Of a stretch of 64,000 nt of DNA, positions 56,962 through 64,000 are shown in pieces. The notes under the pieces were generated by a model. That model ran no database searches. It saw only the letters and a program-made list of their open reading frames with translations, and had not been told where the DNA came from. The stretch is from Paracamarosporium sp. OC-R06-R3 (Eukaryota; Ascomycota; Dothideomycetes; Pleosporales; Didymosphaeriaceae): NCBI GenBank assembly GCA_019828545.1, contig JACVRA010000056.1, positions 186,001-250,000 of the forward strand, written 5' to 3'. Position 1 is the stretch's first letter. Each line of letters starts with the position of its first letter. The position numbers and the translations under genes were made by a program.

Positions 56962-57339
56962 CATGTTCAGAGCTTAACTCCGCAGCAACTCGAGCTGTCG
57001 ATACGATGTCGAGATGACCTGATTGAATTGGTGCGGAAGACCTGCAACGAAGATTTACATCGAACTGAAGGCTAGGTATTAAAACCGACTCATACTCGTC
57101 CCTCTGGAAGGAAGTCGTGAAATAAATTGTTGCACATAGGAATATCGTTCCAGAGAGCATTTCGAATCGCATCTAGACAAAATTGGTGCTCAGCAGCCTG
57201 GTAGCGCCCATTCCATGCATACGCATCATTGGCATTCGAACACCAGTGTACGGATTTAATACAATAAAATGAGTTGATGTCAATTAGACGATGCGGAAGA
57301 CGAAATGTAGATTCCGTATGTTTTGATTGTTGTCTTATC

Positions 57340-58330
57340 AAATGTTGAGAGTTGAACACTTGCCGTTGACAAAGAGCCGCCTACTGCCCCGCCTCACAAC
57401 AGCGGGTGAAGGCACTACTTTCCTCGTCCTCGTACTGCAACAACTCCTCGACCTGTTCTTGGCGCTCGAATCGCGTAATCCGTCTGCACCATGAGCCAAC
57501 AGCAGCTCCACCATGGACACGTCTCCCTGCGCTGCTGCCACTGTCAGCGCCGTCCAGTTTGTTTCGGCCGCCCAGTTTACCTCGGCGCCCGCCTTTCAAC
57601 ACCCACACTAGCGGCGTGCACCGGTTCGTCCCGACGCCCCTCTCCGCAAGTCGTGTTCGCACTGGTACGAAGCAGCGCGCGTGCGACTCGCTCTTAATGC
57701 GCTAGCTCGAAAGTAGGTCAGGTTAGTCAAGCGCCAGGCAGGCATACTGAAGTGACGCTTGGTGTTGATGTTCGCACCGGTTTGGATTAGCGTCGCAATG
57801 ACTGCACCATGTCCCCCGGCGGCTGCGCGGTGCAAGGCCGTGCTGTACAAGTTGTCGACTGCCTCGACGACGCCTGTGTCCATCATGGCTCGAACGAACC
57901 CAACGGAGCCGGCTCCAGCGGCGTTGTGGAGCGCAGTTCCGCCTCTGATTCGCTCCAGCGCCGTGGGCTCGTCTCCAATGCGCGCCGCCGTCTAGTCCCG
58001 CGCATTATTAGACATATCCAAATGTTAGAAGCCATTCGAAGCGAGCTCAGACTTCGTAAGGTCCATTTCCTTCCCTAGCCCGAGCGTCGTGTCGAGATTG
58101 TACGGCCTGGCAATGCCGGCTCCCATGTTCCAGGATCAGCGCCGCTACGGCTTTGTGACCCTCCCGTGTGGCGCGGTGGAGTGGCGTATTACCGTAGTTA
58201 TCTTCAGCGTCCATAGCTGCACCATTGTCGACCCGTAGGCGGGCGATTTCCAGGCGATCATTCTTAGCTGCTTGATGCGGCGCGGTGCGGTGGAGAATAT
58301 ACCCTGAATCAAGGTCAGTGGGATTCTCAA
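57340..58330 (-). pseudogene. Ankyrin-repeat gene with broken frame
   Basis: Minus-strand repeats are clear. Near 58300-58130: HQAAKNDRLEIARLRVDNGA, then NTPLHRATREGHKAVAALIL. Near 57930-57770: GGTALHNAAGAGSVGFVRAM, STALHRAAAGGHGAVIATLI, then QTGANINT. Near 57560-57480: WTALTVAAAQGDVSMVELLL, then AHGADGL. The pieces are in different frames. One change could be an intron (GTATGC at about 57755 to CTAG), but the join before WTALTVAAAQ needs a frameshift past stops. Composition is GC-rich, unlike its AT-rich surroundings, so it was probably a working gene recently. Likely a pseudogene; mis-splicing by me is possible. Confidence 0.55.
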
Positions 58331-58801
58331 TGTTGCATCATTGCAGTCCGCTCACAAAGAGGGAAGACAACAATATGACATTCAATACGGAGGGCGTCGT
58401 AGTTCAACAGATGGGACAATCTCAAGGTAGCTTTGAATTGAACGTGGCTACCCCAAAACGTAGTATAAGTAACGGTTAGGGGATAATATATAGGGTAGGG
58501 AATCAGACTTTGGATAACGCCCTTTGATGCCATTTTTACTCTCAATTCTATAATCACGAGTAAACCAACTAGGAAGCATTCGATACAAACAACACAATAT
58601 GCTTCATCTACTTTACCATCGGTCCTCTACCACTTTCTCAACATCATATTAGATGTGTGCTTTGAACTTATTGTATCTGTACTCTGTGGATACGAGCGTG
58701 TCTGTTAAGCACACAAGTAGGATTTATATTGCATTGCTAATTGATACTAAATGAATGACTTCTAGGAAATCGACAATAGAACTTCGCTATTCGCGATCAA
58801 A
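58331..58801. other. Intergenic stretch
   Basis: AT-rich, no gene seen; 3' flank of precursor B. Confidence 0.45.
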
Positions 58802-60136
58802 TCAATTAGGGTCGGTGGGTTTATAGCCGGCACGGAGTCTTTCTTCTGCAGATGCGAGAAAGAAGCCCACTGGCACTTTCATCGTCAACTGAGGTGCCAC
58901 CCACTTGAAATAACCAAGACAATGAATGGTGTGCTTGAGGAAAAAGTCATTCAACCCATCTCTTCCAGCTTCAAGTGCGTCGGCGACAAAGTCGACGCAG
59001 TGATCCAGATGCTGGCCTGAGAATGCATACCCATAACCAACCTCGTTCGATTCAGTAAGCCCTGGCTTGTCAAATGTTGGCGTATATCCGAGTTCTTTGG
59101 CGGACTTAGGTTCTCGGCCAGTGACGAAGAGGTAGTAGTTTAATATGCTGACGCGCTTAGCATCTGAGTCCGCTACATTGAAACGCTCCTTTAGTTCAGG
59201 GGGAACATGCCAACGGTCAACCCTATCGTTGCGCGGCTTGGGAGTAAATTCGAATAAAGCTATACCCCTCGTAGCACTTTCGCGTAACGATTTGTGGCGC
59301 ATATCGTAATACACCCACTCGCGTAGCGCTAGGTTGACGCATGTGCGGTCAGCACTAGTGCAGATCGCATTGAAGAGAAGCTCGAGCTGGAACGAGGAAA
59401 GACATACATACTTCGTAATAAAAGGTTACTTACCTTTCTCGTAGCTTTCCTTCTCCTCACCATTCAACCCTGACCGCTTTTGTAGGGATTCAGAAACACC
59501 GGAAGCCGAATCGCTATACCAGTTGGTGTCGTCATCCCTTGCATTCCGGTCTTCCAATTGATTTGCAACACCCGATGCTGAATCAGTGTACCAGTTCGTT
59601 TCGTCGTTGCGTTTCTCTTTCGATAGAGTCTCCGCCACTCCGGTAGCTGAATCGGTGTACCAATCTGGTACTTCCATACGTTTCCCCTCTGACAATGACT
59701 CCGCAACTCCGGCAGCGGAATCAGCGTACCAATCTGGTGAGTCGCGCTTGTCTTTCGACAGCGTCTCCACTACAGCGGCAGCTGAATCGGTATACCAATT
59801 TGGTGCATCACGCTTCTCGTGTGGCAATACTCCAGCGACGCCCCCAGCTGAATCAGTGTACCAGTTGATCGTTTCGGCCCTTTTTTTACTGGGCAACGAC
59901 TCTACAACACCACTTGCAGAGTCAGAATACCAGTTGGTTGAGTCCTCCCGAGGTTGTATGGTGCTGGCAACGCCAGATGCTGAATCGGCATACCAGTCCG
60001 GGGCATCCTCTAAGAGCGCCAGATTAGCTTTGACAGCCTCCTTCTAGTCAGGCAGTGTCTCACCTGCTTGCTTGATTGGCAGACTACTAACAGAACGTAC
60101 TACCAAGATAACTGCCAATTTCGTGAGGAAATGCAT
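58802..60136 (-). CDS. RiPP precursor B: eight WYxDSA repeats fused to a C-terminal HxxHC domain
   Basis: Three exons, 60136-60064, 60009-59434 and 59328-58802, give 391 residues. The 54-bp first intron (GTGAGA, CTAAT branch, CTTAG) and 105-bp second intron (GTAAGT, CTGAC branch 18 nt before CTAG) both keep the phase. The signal peptide is MHFLTKLAVILVVRSVSS. Eight repeats follow, each with (D/N)WY(A/S/T)DSA and a tail like SGVAESLSEGKR. Dibasic KR Kex2 sites close units 2-6 and 8; units 1 and 7 end in single Arg. After the last KR comes a C-terminal domain of about 175 residues with HLDHC (323-327) and HTIHC (349-353). The repeat part is a dikaritin-like RiPP precursor, supported by the divergent UstYa gene. 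If the second splice is wrong, the C-terminal domain would be a separate short gene starting at ATG 59302. Confidence 0.75.
59470..60000 (-). repeat. Eight coding tandem repeats of precursor B
   Basis: Eight units of about 57-69 bp, each encoding (D/N)WYxDSAxxV. The WY, DSA and KR positions are conserved, while codons and spacer residues vary. Confidence 0.85.
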
Positions 60137-60688
60137 GACGTAGTTGCAAAGCTTGTAAAGAAGACTGTAAAGAAGATTGTGCCGCACTTGATGCTTCTGC
60201 TAGATTGGGCGAGCCTTTATGATATTCGCTACACTCTCAGCATATCACTTGGGAGCGAGGTCCGTCATAGTCTGACCAACAGGAAGCACCTCATGGCGAA
60301 GACTTTTTCACCTGCCTGAAATGTGATCAACGGGCATACGGATAAATACTTGGAAAAGATGCCTAGTACTCACTTGCATACATGTATGCAACTTGACTCC
60401 AATAGACGACTCCAGTTCGCCCCACACGGTGTCTCTCGGCATTTGACCTGTCCCTGCTTGTCAAACGCAGTTGAAGATAAGCCATGCATACAGAGAGCGC
60501 ACTGTAGACCGATGACATGCCATTACTGACATAAATTGCACTGCTTACTTGCTTTTGCTTCACCATTTCTCTTTCATTGCTCACAGATAGCTATCACACA
60601 TGCTTGTTGTGGATCGAAACGGTGAACCTCAAGCTACGTTGGATCTCTCGCTCTTATTATCTTGTTCAGTTGCCTTTATTTGAAAGTT
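60137..60688. promoter_or_regulatory. Shared divergent promoter region of RiPP locus B
   Basis: About 550 bp between precursor B (minus) and the UstYa-type gene (plus), the same head-to-head layout as at locus A. No separate gene is supported here. Confidence 0.45.
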
Positions 60689-61608
60689 ATGGGAGACACA
60701 AAGGACATTGCATCCATCCCATTTCTGTCTGTTGAGAGACGGACAGATGATGGCTCGGAGAGTTCAGCAGAACTTGAAGAGTATTCTTACCAGCATCGCT
60801 CGAGGCACCAAAGGCGCTCGTGGATCTGGAGCCTTATGTGTTGGGTCCTTTTACCCCTTCTGGGTTTCATTGGGGGTTATGCAACGAAGCTCTTACTTCC
60901 AGCGAATACGGTCATCGCAAGCATAGGTTCGTATCTGAGTACTGTCTGACACTGTGAGAGACTACGCTAAACATTCTGTAGATGACTCGGTATCAGTGAC
61001 TTTCCAAGAGGAGTCAATTTACTCAGAGCCACCTTCTAACGACTCAGATGCAGCATGGGCTGCGATGATACCTCGTAGGTCACCTGGCACTCGTTTGATT
61101 CGCTGTACTCACCTTTGGCCCGCAGTTGGTAGAGGTTTTGTGGAACTTGGCCGCGCGGACATTGAACTAGGTACGGAAGGTCGCTACTGCGTATCAGTTT
61201 TTCACCAGCTGCATTGTCTGGTACGAGTTAGGTTGCTCTGTACGAGTTGATATCTGCTTACCCTTCTAGCACATGATACGACAAGGGTTCTATGGTATCA
61301 ATGATGAACCGAATTCACCTACCCCGGTGGCGCCTGACGGTGGCCCAGTCTCACCGGTTCCAGGTGATTTTCATCAGAAGGCGACCAAACAGGGGCATCA
61401 CGCACACGCAGGGAGTCACGTGCAGCATTGCTTCGATTATCTCCGACAATCTCTGTTGTGTGCTGCAGATGCAACCCTAGAGGAGAGAAGTGATGACATA
61501 TCCGGTGTTCGTGGATGGGGCACAGCACATCGGTGTCGTGATTTTAGCGCATTGAAAACGTGGACCGAAGATCACAGGTACAGTGACGAAAAAGGTATAC
61601 TGCATTGA
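60689..61608 (+). CDS. UstYa-type (DUF3328, HxxHC) RiPP oxidase, locus B
   Basis: Three exons, 60689-60926, 60982-61220 and 61270-61608, give 271 residues. A cytosolic N-terminus rich in Arg and Ser leads into a transmembrane helix (about residues 50-70, LMCWVLLPLLGFIGGYATKL). The lumenal domain has both family motifs: FHQLHCLHMIRQ with HxxHC at 154-158, and HVQHCFDYLRQ with HxxHC at 209-213, followed by SLLCAADATLE and AHRCRDFSALKTW. These are the hallmark residues of UstYa/UstYb proteins, proposed to bind metal and oxidise peptide side chains. It is divergent from precursor B, so the WYxDSA peptides are its likely substrates. A His-rich loop (HHAHAGSH) just before the second motif is notable. 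Confidence 0.85.
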
Positions 61609-61991
61609 ATTGGGGTCAAAGGAGGTGCTGGGCTTTAGTGGCATGGTCCATGCATGTAGGTAGTCATAACCCATTGTGTGGTTCGAGACGCTCTTGTCAT
61701 CTGCTCGATATCGTTTTGATATACATACTCCGTAAGCCGGCCGGGTAATTTATCCGATATAGTCACTCTGTAAGCACATTTGGACCACACCACAGGGCGC
61801 GCATACGACGGTATTCTCCGCAAGTATCCATGTGCATTCTGCACAACCCCTGCGATACATAAGCGATGTCCGGCTCTAACGACTCGCGCTACGATGCTGC
61901 TCTCGTCCGCATAATGTCATCGTCCAACTAACGACTCTTTACAATCATTTTGTCATCTTAACTTGTACTTGTTTTATGCACACCTCTGATC
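61609..61991. other. Intergenic stretch
   Basis: Short spacer between the UstYa-type gene and the methyltransferase, both on plus. It should hold the methyltransferase promoter; nothing else seen. Confidence 0.45.
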
Positions 61992-63401
61992 ATGAGTTCC
62001 TCAAATCCAAAACCGAATAATGAGCTTGCCCAGCTTATCGCACGCATCCAAAGCGTTGACGCTGGAAGCGTATCAGACGACCCATCAGCTCGAGCAGAGC
62101 TACTCAGACTCGCAAAGCAGATCACTTCTATACTCGAGAATCCACTCAATAGAGCCACTGACCTTGCTTTCCAAGTCAGCATCATAACACCAGTCTCCCG
62201 AAAGGCGCGCTAATCTAATGCAAAGCCGTACCAATCTATCGCCGCGCGGATCGCGGTGGATCTCAAACTATTTCAACACATCTCCTCTAAATCTGGCCCA
62301 AGTACTGTCAAGGAGCTTTCCAATGAAACTCATGCTGAAGCTCCTCTTATTTGTGGGTGAATGTAATATCTGAAGAGCACTTCTAATAACCATTCAAGCT
62401 CGAATTCTGCGTCTACTAGCTTCTATTGGCATTGTCAATGAGACAGGCGAAGATGAATGGAGTGCGAATGATATTACGCGCGCAATGGGAAGTGCACCTA
62501 TAGCAGCTGGACATCGATTCGTGTAAGTCTCGTGTGGTCTTGTTAGTTTGATCTATTCAAATACAACACAGGTACGACGCACTCGTTTCTTCAGCTATCA
62601 AGGCGCCAAAATTCCTTAGTGAAACCAAGTACAGGGTGCCAGAGGAGCCCACAGACACATTTGTTCAGTATGCAAACCAGACCAAGCTGAGTTTCTTTGA
62701 ATACCTTCATTCTATTCCTTCGCTGTCGCGGGACTTCCACCTGTTTATGGGCAACACTATGGGCGCACGTGAGTATTGGCATGAGTGGTACGACGTTGAA
62801 GGACGGTTGATTGAGGAGTTTGACTCTTCAAAACGGGACGTACTTCTCGTAGATGTAGGAGGTGGAAAAGGACACGACATGAAGGAATTTCAAGCGAAAT
62901 TCGGTCTGCACCTTTCGCAGGTTCGAAGCAAGCTGGTAGTACAGGACTTGTCTCACGTAGTGGATGCCATTTCCGACACTGAGCTACCATCAGGCATTGT
63001 TAAGATGGCCCATGACTTCTTTAACGAGCAACCTATCAAAGGTATACTTCTCGCTGCGGCACCGAACCCATCTAACAGATCGTCTAGGAGCACGCGCATA
63101 CTTTCTTCACCACATTCTTCACGACTGGCCCGACAAGTATTGCATTCAGATCCTCCAGCGTCTTCGCAAATCTATGCTTCCTGGTTATTCTAAACTGTTG
63201 ATTCATGAACTTATCCTACCAAACACCGGGGCTGTTGAAATCCAGGCAAGGTTTGACCTGGTTATGATGACGTTGAATGGGGGTATGGAGAGGTCCAGGT
63301 CTCAATGGATCAGTCTTCTAGAGGAGGCTGGATTCTGTAATATTGAATTGCATGAGCACCTAGATCATGACGGTATCATAGAGGCTGAGGTTCCTTGCTG
63401 A
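61992..63401 (+). CDS. SAM-dependent O-methyltransferase, locus B
   Basis: Five exons, 61992-62174, 62226-62352, 62399-62522, 62572-63041 and 63088-63401, give 405 residues. The N-terminal winged-helix dimerisation part is followed by a Rossmann SAM-binding domain: LLVDVGGGKGHDMKEF holds the glycine-rich motif I, VVQDLSHVV the acidic-loop region, and FLHHILHDWPDKYC the typical fungal catalytic His block (HDW). It resembles class II O-methyltransferases of metabolite clusters. The final part, MTLNGGMERSRSQWISLLEE, is the usual C-terminal block. All splice sites are GT-AG. It lies 383 bp downstream of the UstYa-type gene on the same strand. It could methylate a hydroxylated aromatic side chain of the peptide, or belong to another pathway. 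No broken motif seen. Confidence 0.85.
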
Positions 63402-64000
63402 AGTCGAACGGACTATACCATCTTCATAGTTCACCGGAAAATATCGAATTTGCTATCATTAGCCTCTTGTTTACCGCCACATACATACTGAAGAAATCAA
63501 CAAGCCTAAAAGCAGAAGAAGGGCGACCCGGCTCTCAATCCTTGCACCAAAGATCACGTTGAGACATTGGACATCATTGTGGCTTGCTAGGATGCAATGG
63601 ATTCCACACTTGGCAAGGGTCCACTAAGACGCAGTCATGTGCGCCCACTTTTGTATACCGATGTAGCGCGAGAAGTGGTAAGATCTAATGTATGCTGTTT
63701 GCAGCTTTGTCACCAACGACGCCGAGCGACAGTTGTGCAGACCTCGGGCGAGAACAAACCCTAGATCAGCAATTTGGAAACTATGTTACTCCCTGAGAGC
63801 CCTATGCATGCATGAAGTCCGTGGACGCTGATAACGATCTTGGAGAAGTGGTAGGGATAGTGATCCTTATAATTGGACAAATGAGTGATAGTAGCGGTGA
63901 TCTTCCGCGCTCCCGCAACCAGCGGGGCCGCTACAGAAAGGTGACCCACAAACAATGCTTGTTTCTTCTACAAGATGTGAGACTTCGACCTGTAGTGGGC
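63402..64000. other. Window end, no gene seen
   Basis: The terminal 0.6 kb holds no supported gene or repeat. Confidence 0.45.

Noticed and set aside
59329..59434. Splice of precursor B to the acceptor at 59387 (CCAG)
   Set aside because: It puts the downstream exon in a frame that stops within about a dozen codons; only the acceptor ending at 59329 keeps the phase and has a CTGAC branch at the usual distance.
60028..60063. In-frame TAG after the precursor B signal peptide as a nonsense mutation
   Set aside because: A standard 54-bp intron (GTGAGA to CTTAG, CTAAT branch) removes it and keeps frame, so no mutation is needed.
58802..60136. Alpha-factor-like mating pheromone precursor
   Set aside because: The layout is similar, but the WYxDSA repeats lack the Trp/Cys...Gln-Pro-Cys-Trp pattern of ascomycete alpha pheromones, and a UstYa gene is adjacent.
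1..64000. CRISPR arrays, rRNA, PKS or NRPS genes, intact transposase genes
   Set aside because: None seen; tandem repeats found are coding (RiPP precursors) or microsatellites.

Overview
The window is nuclear DNA of a filamentous ascomycete, most likely a dothideomycete (Pleosporales-like). Genes carry short GT-AG introns (about 45-105 bp) with CTAAC/CTGAC-type branch sites. The families present are fungal: a Zn2Cys6 regulator, UstYa/DUF3328 proteins, Kex2-processed repeat precursors and a Trl1-type tRNA ligase. Stop codons that look like CpA-to-TpA changes in gene relics suggest repeat-induced point mutation (RIP). The order-level assignment is an impression from gene style, not a computed result. 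Exon coordinates were worked out by hand from splice signals and reading phase.

Positions 1-18 kb are a conserved, fairly GC-rich block: an Sft2-type Golgi transport protein, homogentisate 1,2-dioxygenase, a short-chain dehydrogenase, a CsbD-like small protein, a 52-residue membrane protein, a secreted Ser/Thr-rich protein, a THO-complex WD40 protein and tRNA ligase. Positions 18-28 kb are transitional: a small membrane protein, a Zn2Cys6 transcription factor, an FAD monooxygenase with unusual FAD motifs, a secreted HETGH metalloprotease, an M20 metallopeptidase and a GPI-anchor-like protein.

From 28 kb to the end the sequence is accessory, visibly more AT-rich, gene-poor and full of relics: ankyrin repeats (three places), a HET domain, an alpha/beta hydrolase, an O-methyltransferase N-terminus and a P450 that lacks its heme-binding end. 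Between these lie intact genes: an F-box-like protein, an MFS transporter and small secreted proteins.

The main discovery is two separate fungal RiPP (dikaritin/ustiloxin-type) loci. Locus A (28.8-32.6 kb) has a secreted precursor with four repeats separated by Kex2 KR sites, each with a conserved aromatic AYFG/AYIG/VYYG core. It is divergent from a UstYa-type HxxHC protein, and a second, atypical HxxHC protein follows. Locus B (52.6-63.4 kb) has a precursor with eight WYxDSA repeats and KR sites. By a phase-consistent splice this precursor continues into a ~175-residue C-terminal domain with two HxxHC motifs. It is divergent from a canonical UstYa protein, with an O-methyltransferase, a complete P450 and a serine beta-lactamase-like hydrolase nearby. 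The likely scheme is secretion, Kex2 cleavage of the repeats, oxidative cyclisation of aromatic cores by the HxxHC proteins, then P450 and methyltransferase tailoring. The products are unknown.
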